Shown here: one piece after another, positions 27,893 through 36,118 of the stretch
Layout of the letters: each line of letters opens with the position of its first letter
Numbering within the stretch: the first letter of the stretch is position 1
From: JAGSOU01 sp049974865
GTDB lineage: Bacteria > Pseudomonadota > Alphaproteobacteria > Rhodobacterales > Rhodobacteraceae
Direction: 5' to 3'
Length of the DNA stretch: 64,000 bases
NCBI GenBank assembly: GCA_049974865.1
Contig: JBNGCX010000012.1
Location: forward strand, 10,650 to 74,649
Program-made: the position numbers and the translations under genes
The notes under the pieces: model-generated
The model's database searches: none
Told to the model about the DNA's origin: nothing
What the model saw: the letters and a program-made list of their open reading frames with translations, nothing else

Positions 27893-28938
27893 CCGCGGTT
27901 GGTGGCCTTGGCCAGCGCCGCCGGGCCCAGCTTTTTCAGCAGCCGGCCCTCAGCCTCGGTGCCGAAATGCGGGCGGTGCGACAGGCCGGGCAGGTGGCTT
28001 TCGACTTCGCGCAGCACCTCTTCGGGCAGTTGGCCCAGGGTGCGCTCGTTGATCAGCAGGCTCTCGGTGGGGATGCACTCGGCATAGATGATCTCGTGCT
28101 GATCGAAGACCAGGTGGAAATAATCGACGAAGCCGCCGGGGCGGATGAAGACAGCCTCGTCATCGACCAGGTGCAGCGCCTTGACGAACAGCTCGGCGGT
28201 TTCGGTCAGCCGGGTCTTGCCGCGCTGGTAGAGGAACAGGCGCTGGTGCTGGCTGACGATCAGGTCGCTTTCATTGGCATGGGTGCCTTTGGTGATGACC
28301 ACCGGGGCATAGGGGCCGACCGCGCGCACCGTCCGCTGGCCGATCCAGCGCACCGGCTGGGCGCCGTGGTCGCGGGTCAGCACCCGGTCGCCGGGGCGCA
28401 GATCCTCGATGGGGCATTGGCGGCCGTCACCCAGCGTGATCATCGTGCCGCGGGTGAAGGCGACCGAGGTGATGTCGGCCAGCCGCACCTCGCCCGGCTC
28501 GGCATCGGCCTTGACCAGGGTGTAGCTCTGCCGCGCCTCGACCGGGGCCAACGGCAGGAACAGCAGTTCCCCCGTGCCCGGCAACGCGATCAGCAGCAGG
28601 TCGACCGTGTCGCCATCGCCGCGCATGAAGGTCAGCCGCCCCTCCAGCCGTAGCGAATCGCCCGGCTCTCCGATCTCCGAGCCCCTGGCGACGCTTTGCG
28701 CCGCTTCCCCGCGCTGCAGGAAACGCCCCGAGCCAGCGCGGGCCGCGGCCCGGTCGTGGATGGCCAGTTCCAGCGCCTCGGCGCCGGGCAGGAACTCGTA
28801 GACATCGCCGGGGCAGAGCTCTTCCAGCGGCATCAGCGGGTCGCCCAGATTGGCGCCCGAGACGACCTCGAACGCCTCGGCCGGGAAGACGTGGCAGGCA
28901 TAGCTGGGGGACAGGTCCCCGCGGGCGGGTGAACTCAT
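27889..28938 (-). CDS. Hint-domain protein with a substituted catalytic cysteine
   Basis: 349 aa. Residues about 159-300 form a Hedgehog/intein-type Hint domain: FTRGTMITLGDGRQCPIEDL, PGDRVLTRDHGAQPVRWIG and the block-G-like SQHQRLFLY. The position normally taken by the nucleophilic Cys just before F-x-x-G-T is Ala160, so self-cleavage is unlikely. The N-terminal 150 residues are not recognised. Hint_2-type proteins are common in Rhodobacterales, often in secreted proteins, but no signal peptide is evident here. Confidence 0.85.
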   Translation of the reverse strand: MSSPARGDLSPSYACHVFPAEAFEVVSGANLGDPLMPLEELCPGDVYEFLPGAEALELAIHDRAAARAGSGRFLQRGEAAQSVARGSEIGEPGDSLRLEGRLTFMRGDGDTVDLLLIALPGTGELLFLPLAPVEARQSYTLVKADAEPGEVRLADITSVAFTRGTMITLGDGRQCPIEDLRPGDRVLTRDHGAQPVRWIGQRTVRAVGPYAPVVITKGTHANESDLIVSQHQRLFLYQRGKTRLTETAELFVKALHLVDDEAVFIRPGGFVDYFHLVFDQHEIIYAECIPTESLLINERTLGQLPEEVLREVESHLPGLSHRPHFGTEAEGRLLKKLGPAALAKATNRG

Positions 28939-29224
28939 GGCGGCAAAATCCTACGACAGGTTATCCATGGCACGGAGCTGATTGAGAACCAACGCAAAAG
29001 CCCCGCCCGATACCTGCCCCCGCGGTGTGGCGAAACCCGCCCGGAAATCAAGGCAATTTCGTGACATTTCCCCCGAATGCGCCAGATTGGACCGGCGTGG
29101 CCGGCCTGCCGGGGCGATATCGTTGAAAGGGTGGAAACGGCGACAGACCGCTTTGCACCCCGCGCGGCGCGGTGCTATCGCAGGGGAAAGGCGCGTCGCG
29201 CCGCCATGACAAGGGAGAGTGAGC

Positions 29225-30004
29225 ATGGATCTGGGGATTTCGGGCAAACGGGCGCTGGTCTGCGCCTCGTCCAAGGGGCTGGGGCTGGGCTGCGCCGAGG
29301 CGCTGGCCGAGGCCGACGTCGACCTGGTGATGAACGCCCGCGGGGAAGAGGCGCTGGAAAAGGCGGCGGGGGACATCCGGTCGCGCTTCGGCGTCGAGGT
29401 GGTGACCGTGGCCGGCGACATCACCACCGAGGAGGGCCGCGCCAGGGTTCTGGAGGCCGCGCAGGGCGTGGACATCCTGGTGACCAATGCCGGCGGCCCG
29501 CCGCCGGGCATGTGGACCGACTGGGAGCGCGAGGATTTCATCAAGGCGCTGGACGCCAACATGCTGGCCCCGATCGCGCTGATGAAGGCGCTGGTGCCGG
29601 GCATGATGGAAAAGGGCTGGGGCCGGGTGGTCAACATCACCAGCCAGTCGGTCAAGGCGCCGATCGCGGTGCTGGGCCTGTCGAACTCGGCCCGCGCGGG
29701 CCTGACCGGCTATGTCGCGGGCACCTCGCGGCAGGTGGCGCCGCACGGGGTGACCATCAACAACATGCTGCCGGGCATCCACGACACCGACCGGGCGCAG
29801 GCGCTGGACTCGGGCGTGGCCGGGCAGCAGAGCATCTCGATCGACGAGGCGCGCGCGCAACGCGAGGCGACCATCCCCGCCCGCCGCTACGGCACGCGCC
29901 AGGAGTTCGGGGCCATGTGCGCCTTCCTGTGCTCGCAGCACGCGGGCTTCATCGTGGGGCAAAACATCCTGCTGGATGGCGGCGCGGTGAACGCCACCCT
30001 GTAA
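29225..30004 (+). CDS. Short-chain dehydrogenase/reductase with non-canonical active site
   Basis: 259 aa Rossmann-fold protein of the SDR family. The coenzyme motif is CASSKGLGLG (13-22) and the NNAG-equivalent is TNAGG (88-91). Ser140 of the triad is present in NITSQS, but the Y-x3-K pair is replaced by S153-x3-R157 within LSNSARAGL. This is seen in a subgroup often annotated as 3-oxoacyl-ACP reductase, where classical reductase activity is doubtful. ATG 29225 is preferred to a GTG six bases upstream; GGGAGAGTGAG precedes it. Confidence 0.88.
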   Translation: MDLGISGKRALVCASSKGLGLGCAEALAEADVDLVMNARGEEALEKAAGDIRSRFGVEVVTVAGDITTEEGRARVLEAAQGVDILVTNAGGPPPGMWTDWEREDFIKALDANMLAPIALMKALVPGMMEKGWGRVVNITSQSVKAPIAVLGLSNSARAGLTGYVAGTSRQVAPHGVTINNMLPGIHDTDRAQALDSGVAGQQSISIDEARAQREATIPARRYGTRQEFGAMCAFLCSQHAGFIVGQNILLDGGAVNATL

Positions 30005-30054
30005 CCCGTCAAAGGGTTGCGAACCGGGGCGGGGGTTGATATCCCGCCTCGAAA

Positions 30055-30073
30055 CCCGATGTTTTTCATCGGG
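30055..30073 (+). other. Short hairpin between the SDR and ABC ATPase genes
   Basis: CCCGATG (30055-30061) and CATCGGG (30067-30073) pair perfectly around a five-T loop, with ATTT after the stem. It could be a weak terminator for the SDR gene. It overlaps one possible upstream start of the ABC gene. Confidence 0.3.
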
Positions 30074-30091
30074 ATTTGCAATGAGGCAGGC

Positions 30092-31186
30092 GTGAGCGGC
30101 ACAACCCCCCGGCTGGAAATTCAGAACATCACCAAGGCCTTCGGCGGCCGCCCGGTGGTGGACGACGTATCGCTGAAGGTGATGCCCGGCCAGGTGACCT
30201 GCCTGCTGGGCCCGTCGGGCTGCGGCAAGTCCACCACGCTGCGCATCATCGCCGGCGTCGAGATGCAGGACAGCGGCAAGATCTTCGTCGATGGCGACCT
30301 GGTCTGCGACACCATCTACCGCGTCCCCCCAGAGGGGCGCTCGGTGGGGCTGATGTTCCAGGATTTCGCGCTGTTCCCGCATCTGTCGGTGGCCGACAAC
30401 GTGGCCTTCGGCCTGACCGGCCCGCGCGCCGCGAAGCGCGCCCGGGTGGAAGAGCTGCTCGCGCGGGTCGACCTGCTGCGCTATATCGACGAGTTCCCCC
30501 ACAACCTGTCGGGCGGCGAGCAGCAGCGCGTGGCGCTGGCCCGCGCGCTGGCGCCCCGGCCCAAGATCATGCTGATGGACGAGCCCTTTTCCGGCCTCGA
30601 CAACCGCCTGCGCGACGAGATCCGCGACCAGACCCTGAGCGTCCTGAAGGAAGAGGGCGCCGCGGTGCTGCTGGTCACGCACGAGCCGGACGAGGCGATG
30701 CGCATGGCCGACGAAATCGCCTTGATGCGCGGCGGCCGGATCGTGCAGCAGGGCGCGCCCTACAACCTCTACAACAAGCCGGTGGACAAGGCCGCAGCGG
30801 CCTTTTTCAGCGATATCAACGTGATCCGGGGCAAGGTTCAGGGCGCGCTGACGGAAACCCCCTTCGGCCAGTTCCTGGCGCCCGGCGTGCCGGACGGAAC
30901 CGATGTGGAGATCGTCATCCGCCCGCAGCACCTGAAGATCGACCTCGACCGCAACGGCCGGGGTCCCGATCCGACGCCCACCGACGGCCTGCCCGCGCGC
31001 GGGCTGGTCGAGCGTGCGCGCTACATGGGCAAGGAGAGCCTGGTGGAATTCCGCATGGATTTCGACGGCTCGATCCTCAAGGCCACGGTCCCGGCGGTGT
31101 TCCTGCCGCAGCCGGGCACGCCGATGTGGCTGATGTTCCGCCGCGACCGCTGCTTCGTCTTTCCCGCGCGTACCGGGGCCGGCTGA
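30092..31186 (+). CDS. ABC transporter ATP-binding protein, FbpC/PotA-like, without adjacent permease
   Basis: 364 aa. Walker A GPSGCGKST is at 40-48, the Q-loop MFQDFALFPHL near 90, the signature LSGGEQQRVALARAL near 138, Walker B IMLMDEPFSGLD near 160 and the H-loop VTHEPDEAM. The C-terminal 120 residues are a TOBE-like regulatory domain, as in Fe3+ or polyamine import ATPases. No permease or binding-protein gene is near, so the substrate is open. The GTG at 30092 has AGGCAGG upstream and is preferred to an ATG at 30059 without a ribosome site. Confidence 0.85.
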   Translation: MSGTTPRLEIQNITKAFGGRPVVDDVSLKVMPGQVTCLLGPSGCGKSTTLRIIAGVEMQDSGKIFVDGDLVCDTIYRVPPEGRSVGLMFQDFALFPHLSVADNVAFGLTGPRAAKRARVEELLARVDLLRYIDEFPHNLSGGEQQRVALARALAPRPKIMLMDEPFSGLDNRLRDEIRDQTLSVLKEEGAAVLLVTHEPDEAMRMADEIALMRGGRIVQQGAPYNLYNKPVDKAAAAFFSDINVIRGKVQGALTETPFGQFLAPGVPDGTDVEIVIRPQHLKIDLDRNGRGPDPTPTDGLPARGLVERARYMGKESLVEFRMDFDGSILKATVPAVFLPQPGTPMWLMFRRDRCFVFPARTGAG

Positions 31187-31202
31187 CCGGCCCCGCACGG
31201 GC

Positions 31203-31586
31203 TCAGTCCGCGCCGGGCACGTCCTGCGGGGCGCCGGTGGCCATGTTGGTGCCCACATAGGGCTTGTGGGCGGTCTTCCACGCGGCAAAGCCGCCCTCCA
31301 GATGCGCGACCTTATCATGGCCGGCGGCCAGGTACATCTCGGCCACCTTGCGCGAGCGCACGCCCGAGCCGCAGTGGAACACCAGCGGCCGGCCGCTGGC
31401 GGGCGGCATGACGGCCGGGTCGAACTCGGCCATCGGGGCCAGCAGCGCGCCCCGGATATGCTCGAACATGTATTCCTGCGGCGTGCGCACGTCGATCAGC
31501 GTGATCTCGTTGCTGTCGAGCGCGGCCTTCACGTCATCGGCCGTCCAGTGTTCCAGGGTCTTGCCGTTCAGGTCTTCGCTATGCAT
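31203..31586 (-). CDS. Single-domain rhodanese-like protein
   Basis: 127 aa, one rhodanese domain. The N-terminal half has ITLIDVRTPQEYMFEHIRGA (29-48). The active-site loop is HCGSGVRSRK with C72 as the persulfide-carrying cysteine, and the end is HLEGGFAAWK. Such proteins transfer sulfane sulfur in the cytoplasm; the acceptor is unknown. A short tail of about 20 residues follows the domain. It is divergent from tatA. Confidence 0.9.
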   Translation of the reverse strand: MHSEDLNGKTLEHWTADDVKAALDSNEITLIDVRTPQEYMFEHIRGALLAPMAEFDPAVMPPASGRPLVFHCGSGVRSRKVAEMYLAAGHDKVAHLEGGFAAWKTAHKPYVGTNMATGAPQDVPGAD

Positions 31587-31654
31587 GGGGCGTGGTCCTT
31601 CTTGAATGAATCGGGCGGTCCGCGGGGCTGACTCTAGGGGGGCGGTCCCGGCTT

Positions 31655-31688
31655 CAAAAGGGCCAACCCTTGGTGCGTGGCCCTTTTG
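31655..31688. other. Perfect hairpin in the rhodanese-tatA divergent region
   Basis: CAAAAGGGCCA (31655-31665) and TGGCCCTTTTG (31678-31688) form an 11-bp stem with a 12-base loop. The A-run and T-run at its ends give it the shape of an intrinsic terminator on either strand, yet it lies upstream of both flanking genes. It may be an operator or insulate the two promoters. Confidence 0.5.
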
Positions 31689-31818
31689 GAAGCACTTTTT
31701 GTGGCAGAAATACGCAGGCTGCGGCGGAATGGGGCTTTGAACTCCCCGTCATAGTCAATAAATGTGTTGCACAGAATTCGAAACGGGTGCCGCACTCAGG
31801 CGCTCAAGGGAGAAGACC

Positions 31819-32040
31819 ATGCTGAACAATATCGGCCTTCCCGGCCTGCTTCTGATCGCCGTCGTCGTGCTCGTGCTTTTCGGCCGCGGCAAGATCTCGT
31901 CGCTGATGGGCGAGGTGGGCAAGGGGATCACCGCCTTCAAGAAGGGCGTGAAGGAAGAAACCGAAGAGGCGTCGAAGAGCCTCGAGAACGCCAAGGACGT
32001 CACCCCCGAGGTGGAAGAAACGGAAAAGGACAAGGCGTAA
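31819..32040 (+). CDS. tatA: Twin-arginine translocase subunit TatA
   Basis: 73 aa. One N-terminal membrane helix (LPGLLLIAVVVLVLFG, 7-22) is followed by the FGRGKI hinge and an amphipathic helix (LMGEVGKGITAFKKGVKEE), then an acidic tail. TatA multimers form the pore-like path for folded proteins across the inner membrane. GGGAGAAGACC precedes the ATG. It is the first gene of tatABC. Confidence 0.93.
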   Translation: MLNNIGLPGLLLIAVVVLVLFGRGKISSLMGEVGKGITAFKKGVKEETEEASKSLENAKDVTPEVEETEKDKA

Positions 32041-32076
32041 CCTGACGCCCTGTCCGCCTCGCAAGGCGGCTCGCAC

Positions 32077-32562
32077 ATGTTTGATCTCGGCTGGACCGAA
32101 CTTCTGGTCATCGGCATCGTGGCGCTGATCGTGATCGGCCCCAAGGACCTGCCCGGCATGTTCCGCACGCTCGGCCGTTTCACGGCCAAGGCGCGCAACA
32201 TGGCGCGCGAGTTCCAGCGCGCCATGGATGACGCCGCCGACCAGGCCGGCGTCAAGGACGTCACCAAGGACCTCAAGGACGCCACGAACCCGCGCAAGAT
32301 GGGGCTCGACGCCCTCAACGACGCGGCCGACAAGTTCGAGAAATGGGAGCCCAAGTCGCGGTCGTCGGGTAAACCCGCCGGGGAAGGCAGCGAAACCGCC
32401 AAGCTGAGCGAGGAGCGCGCTGCCCAGGCCGATAAGATCCGCGAAGCCGGGGCCGAGAAGGCCCGTGCCCGGATCGCGGCGGAGGAGGCCGCCAAGGCGA
32501 CCGAGGCGCCGGCCGAAGGCGCCGCGCCCGAGGACGGGACCACCGGAAAGTCCGACGCATGA
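32077..32562 (+). CDS. tatB: Twin-arginine translocase subunit TatB
   Basis: 161 aa. The N-terminal helix MFDLGWTELLVIGIVALIVIG carries the conserved E8, followed by GPKDLPGMFRTLGR and a long amphipathic helix. The last 70 residues are an Ala/Glu-rich, low-complexity tail. TatB with TatC forms the receptor for twin-arginine signal peptides. It overlaps tatC by four bases (ATGA). Confidence 0.94.
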   Translation: MFDLGWTELLVIGIVALIVIGPKDLPGMFRTLGRFTAKARNMAREFQRAMDDAADQAGVKDVTKDLKDATNPRKMGLDALNDAADKFEKWEPKSRSSGKPAGEGSETAKLSEERAAQADKIREAGAEKARARIAAEEAAKATEAPAEGAAPEDGTTGKSDA

Positions 32563-33497
32563 GCAATACCGACGAGATCGACGACAGCGCAGCCCCGCTG
32601 ATCGAACACCTGGCCGAACTGCGCACCCGGCTGATCCGGTCCGTGCTGGCCTTTGTCGTGGGGATGGTGATCTGCTTTTCCTTCGGCGGCCAGATCCTCG
32701 ATTTCCTGCTGATCCCGATCGAGAACACGATGCGGGACCTGGGCAACCCGAACCCGGTGATGCAATACACCGCACCGCAGGAATACTTTTTCACCCTGAT
32801 CCGGATCTCGATGGTCGGCGGCCTGGCGCTGTCCTTCCCGGTGATCGGCTATCAGCTCTGGCGCTTCGTCGCGCCCGGCCTCTACAAGTCGGAAAAAAGC
32901 GCCTTCCTGCCCTTCCTGATTTCCTCGCCGGTGCTGTTCCTGATGGGCGCGGCCTTTGCCCAGTACGTGGTGGTGCCTCTGGCGATGGCCTTCTTCCTCG
33001 GCTTCGCCGATCTGCCCTCCATGATGGCCGCCTTCGTGAGCGGCACGGCCGAGCCGGGAACGCTGCCCGAGACCGAGCGCGGCATCGACATCGTCTTCAA
33101 CGGCAAGGTCAACGAAACCCTCGACATCACGCTGAAGATGATCGTGGCCTTCGGCCTATGCTTCCAGCTGCCGGTGCTGCTGACCCTGATGGGCAAGGCG
33201 GGGCTGGCCTCGGCCGCCGGCCTGCGCTCGACGCGGAAATACGCGGTGGTGGGCATCCTGACCGTCGCCGCCCTGGTCACGCCGCCGGACGTCACAACGC
33301 AGGTGATCCTGTTCACCGTGGTCTACGGCCTTTACGAGATCTCGATCTTCCTCGTGGCGCGGGTCGAGACCAAGCGCGAGGCCGAACTGCGCGAGCAGGG
33401 CCTCTGGGTCGAGGATGACGAGGACGAGGAAGAAGACGAAATCTTCCGCGAATTCGACGAAGACGACGAAGACGAAGGCGAGACCAAGAGCACATGA
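32559..33497 (+). CDS. tatC: Twin-arginine translocase subunit TatC with acidic C-terminal tail
   Basis: 312 aa, six membrane helices, the core of signal-peptide recognition. The N-terminal cytoplasmic motif LIEHLAELRTRLIRS has the conserved Glu, and FRFVAPGL-type sequence appears as LWRFVAPGLYKSEK near residue 105. The final 29 residues (about 284-312) are almost all Asp and Glu, well beyond the usual TatC end. An insertion of about 25 residues follows helix 3 (GTAEPGTLPETERG region), in the periplasmic P2-like loop. It overlaps the DUF815 gene by 4 bases. Confidence 0.95.
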   Translation: MSNTDEIDDSAAPLIEHLAELRTRLIRSVLAFVVGMVICFSFGGQILDFLLIPIENTMRDLGNPNPVMQYTAPQEYFFTLIRISMVGGLALSFPVIGYQLWRFVAPGLYKSEKSAFLPFLISSPVLFLMGAAFAQYVVVPLAMAFFLGFADLPSMMAAFVSGTAEPGTLPETERGIDIVFNGKVNETLDITLKMIVAFGLCFQLPVLLTLMGKAGLASAAGLRSTRKYAVVGILTVAALVTPPDVTTQVILFTVVYGLYEISIFLVARVETKREAELREQGLWVEDDEDEEEDEIFREFDEDDEDEGETKST

Positions 33498-34336
33498 GCG
33501 AAGGCCAGACCCTGAGGCGGATCGCCGAGGCGCTGGAACGGATGCATCCCGCGCCCGCCTCGGCGCCCGATTTCGACGGCGCCGAGGCCTTCGTCTGGCA
33601 CGTCGCCCCCGATCGGCTGACGCCGGTCGACAAGGTCAACCGGGTGGACCTCTCGCTGCTCCTGGGCATCGACAGGGTGCGCGACATCCTGCTGGACAAC
33701 ACCCTGCAATTCGCCCGCGGCCTGCCCGCGAACAACGCGCTGCTTTGGGGCTCGCGCGGCATGGGCAAGTCGAGCCTTGTCAAGGCCGTGCATGCCGCTG
33801 TCCGCGCCCAGGGGCACGACCTGAAGATCGTCGAGGTCCAGCGCGAGGATCTGCCCTCCATCGGGCGCCTGCTGACCATCCTGCGCGACGCGCCCGCGCG
33901 CTTCGTCCTGTTCTGCGACGACCTGTCCTTCTCCCATGACGACCAGCATTACAAGTCGCTCAAGGCGGTGCTGGACGGCGGCATCGAGGGCCGGCCCGAG
34001 AACGTGGTCTTTTACGCCACATCGAACCGCCGCCACCTGATGCCGCGCGACATGATCGAGAACGAGCGCAGCTCGGCCATCAACCCCTCCGAGGCGGTGG
34101 AGGAAAAGGTCTCGCTCAGCGACCGTTTCGGCCTGTGGCTGGGCTTCCACCCCTGTTCGCAGGACGAATACCTGTCCATGATCCGCGGTTATTGCACGGC
34201 CTACGACGTCGAGATCGACGACGAAACCCTGCATGCCGAGGCCATCGAATGGCAGGCCACGCGCGGCGCGCGCTCGGGCCGCGTGGCGTGGCAATACTTC
34301 ACCGACCTGGCGGGACGCCGGGGCGTTCATCTCTGA
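33494..34336 (+). CDS. DUF815-family AAA+ type ATPase
   Basis: 280 aa. The nucleotide loop is LLWGSRGMGKSSLVKAV near residue 84, Walker B is RFVLFCDDLSFSHDD near 137, and a sensor-like VVFYATSNRRHLMP segment follows near 170. These match the DUF815 group of ATPases, whose function is uncertain. The gene is translationally coupled to tatC (ATGA), a pairing I recall from Rhodobacterales. A link to protein export is inference from this pairing. Confidence 0.88.
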   Translation: MSEGQTLRRIAEALERMHPAPASAPDFDGAEAFVWHVAPDRLTPVDKVNRVDLSLLLGIDRVRDILLDNTLQFARGLPANNALLWGSRGMGKSSLVKAVHAAVRAQGHDLKIVEVQREDLPSIGRLLTILRDAPARFVLFCDDLSFSHDDQHYKSLKAVLDGGIEGRPENVVFYATSNRRHLMPRDMIENERSSAINPSEAVEEKVSLSDRFGLWLGFHPCSQDEYLSMIRGYCTAYDVEIDDETLHAEAIEWQATRGARSGRVAWQYFTDLAGRRGVHL

Positions 34337-34344
34337 CCGCCCCG

Positions 34345-34377
34345 CTTCTTCTGTTCGAAAATATCCCCGCCGGAGGC
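34345..34377 (+). repeat. Single copy of the 33-bp intergenic repeat arm
   Basis: The 33 bases match the right arm of the palindromic element at 49040-49138 (read as its complement) at 28 of 33 positions. The shared parts are the C/T-rich start CTTCTTCT, the GAAAATA middle and the CCGCCGGAGGC end. It lies just after the DUF815 gene, in the convergent gap with the DUF2267 gene. Confidence 0.55.
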
Positions 34378-34382
34378 CCGAA

Positions 34383-34419
34383 TTTTCTGCGAAAATTCGA
34401 TTCGGTTTTTCGCAGAAAA
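34383..34419. terminator. Hairpin terminator between DUF815 and DUF2267 genes
   Basis: TTTTCTGCGAAAA (34383-34395) and TTTTCGCAGAAAA (34407-34419) form a perfect 13-bp stem with an 11-base loop, in a convergent gap of 96 bases. The stem is AT-rich at both ends. No separate T-run follows, so it is a probable rather than classical terminator. Confidence 0.55.
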
Positions 34420-34432
34420 ACCGTGTCGGCGC

Positions 34433-34891
34433 CTAGATGATCCGCTGCTCCAGTTCCGACGGGTCCTCCACCTCCACCTGCCAGAACTCCGCCGCGCCGG
34501 CCGGGAAGGTGGCGAGCAGCGCGTCGAGCTCGGCCTGCCGCAGGCTGCGCCGCAACGCCCAGGCGGTGGCCTCGATGGCGTTGTCGGGCGTCAGGTTGTG
34601 ATGCGACCGCACCGCCTGCGCCTCGCGGGTCAGCGCATCGCGCGGGGCGAAGGGCTCTGGCGGACGGCGCACGTCCCAGCCATGGATGAAGATCGCGCGC
34701 AGCACCGACGGCAAGAGGTCGGCAAAGGCGATCCCCTGTTCCGGCGTCAGGCGGCGGCGGAACACCTGGAACACGGCGTCCACCGCCGTGTAGGCCATGT
34801 TGTCCGAGGCCAGCCCCATCCGGTCCTTGGCGTCGTCCAGGAAGGCGCGGAACTCCTTGCTGGCGTGGCGGTAGGTCCAGGGCATGGGCAT
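34433..34891 (-). CDS. DUF2267 domain-containing protein
   Basis: 152 aa, soluble and helical. The pattern A-x2-A-x2-A-V-F-Q-V-F-R-R-R-L-T-P-E-Q-x-I-A-F-A-D-L-L-P near residue 35-60 and the later IHGWD fit DUF2267, a family of unknown function with repeated helical hairpins. No signal peptide or membrane segment. It lies 17 bases after the NlpD-like gene on the same strand and may be co-transcribed. Confidence 0.8.
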   Translation of the reverse strand: MPMPWTYRHASKEFRAFLDDAKDRMGLASDNMAYTAVDAVFQVFRRRLTPEQGIAFADLLPSVLRAIFIHGWDVRRPPEPFAPRDALTREAQAVRSHHNLTPDNAIEATAWALRRSLRQAELDALLATFPAGAAEFWQVEVEDPSELEQRII

Positions 34892-34908
34892 GGCCGCCGC
34901 CCCCCGCG

Positions 34909-36069
34909 TCAGTTCAGGAAGGGCATCGGGTCGACGCTTTCAAAACCGCGCCGGACCTCGAAATGCAGGAAGGCCGGATCGCCCGCGCGCACTTCGGCCA
35001 CCTGCTGGCCGCGCTTGACCTTGTCGCCTTTCTTGACCTTGATGCCGTCGATATTTGCATAGACCGTCAGCAGGTTGTCCTCGTGGCGCAGCACCAGGAT
35101 CGGCACCTGGTCGGTGTCGCGGGTGATGGCGGCCACGGTGCCGGCATCGGCCGCCACCACGGCGCTGCCCGCCGCGGCCGAAATGTCGATCCCGTCATTC
35201 TTCTTCTTCTCGTAGCCGCGAATGATCTTGCCCTTCACCGGCATGCTCATCCGTGCGCTGCTGGTCTTTTCCTCTTCCAGTTCGGGCGAGGGCAAGGCGG
35301 CGCTCTGCACCGCTTCGGCGGCGGGGGCACTGTCGCGCGGCAGCGGCTTGGCGGCCGAGGGCGGCGTCGGCGTGGGCGAGCCTTCGCCCGGCGCGGTCGT
35401 GGCCTCGGGGTCCGCCGGCGGCGGGGCCGAGGCGGCCACCGGGATCAGCAGATACTGCCCCTCGCGCACGGTAAGGTCGGGGCCGAGGCCGTTCCACTCA
35501 GCCAGCGAGCGCACCGAAACATTGTAGAGCCGGGCGATGGAATAGGCGGTCTCGCCGCGCTCCACCTTGTGCCGGATCGGCTCTTCGCCCACGGCCACCT
35601 TGGGGCCGCCGTCGCGCGGGGTGACGGTGGTCTGCGGGCCGGCGCGCTCGATGGCGTCGCCGGCGATGGTGGCGATGTCGATCTGCTCGGGCGAGCGGAT
35701 CGGGCCGGTGGTGGGCGAGCCGGTCGCGGGCGAGGGCTCGGCCACGCGGCCGGGCAGGGCCAGGATTTCGCCGGGGCGCAGCGCGACGCCGGGCGAAATG
35801 CCGTTATGCGCGCTCAACTCCTCGGGGCTGAGGCCCACGCGCGCGGCCACGTCGGCCACGGTGTCGCCGCGGCGCGCCACCACCACCTGGTAATTGGGAT
35901 AGGAGATCACCCCGCGGTCGTCGGGCTCGGGGCGCGGGGCGCTGCGTCGGATCACCGCCGCCGTGGTGTCGGCGTCGGTGTTGCGCAGGTCGAAATCGAA
36001 GCCGGTCGTCTGGCAGCCGGCCAGGACCACAAGGGCCGTGGCGGTCAGCAGGGGGCGGAGGGATGGCAT
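34909..36069 (-). CDS. NlpD-like lipoprotein: two LysM domains and a degenerate LytM/M23 domain
   Basis: 386 aa. A lipobox LAGC gives C19 as the lipidated residue. LysM 1 is at about 59-107 and LysM 2 at about 165-213, joined by Pro/Thr/Ala-rich linkers to an M23-type domain at about 280-386. The M23 zinc residues are mostly lost: the usual H-x3-D start reads NDGIDIS and the Y-x-H segment reads YANI; only the last HFEVRRG remains. This is the state of E. coli NlpD, which activates amidases instead of cutting peptidoglycan. The order surE-pcm-this gene supports an NlpD role. Confidence 0.9.
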   Translation of the reverse strand: MPSLRPLLTATALVVLAGCQTTGFDFDLRNTDADTTAAVIRRSAPRPEPDDRGVISYPNYQVVVARRGDTVADVAARVGLSPEELSAHNGISPGVALRPGEILALPGRVAEPSPATGSPTTGPIRSPEQIDIATIAGDAIERAGPQTTVTPRDGGPKVAVGEEPIRHKVERGETAYSIARLYNVSVRSLAEWNGLGPDLTVREGQYLLIPVAASAPPPADPEATTAPGEGSPTPTPPSAAKPLPRDSAPAAEAVQSAALPSPELEEEKTSSARMSMPVKGKIIRGYEKKKNDGIDISAAAGSAVVAADAGTVAAITRDTDQVPILVLRHEDNLLTVYANIDGIKVKKGDKVKRGQQVAEVRAGDPAFLHFEVRRGFESVDPMPFLN

Positions 36070-36118
36070 TGCTCTGTCCTCTTGGCGGGGGCCCTTGTTG
36101 GCCGGGCGCGTCCCATGT

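Noticed and set aside
27889..28938. Possible intein in the Hint-domain gene
   Set aside because: There is no host protein split by the domain and the N-terminal Cys is missing, so it is a stand-alone Hint-like protein.
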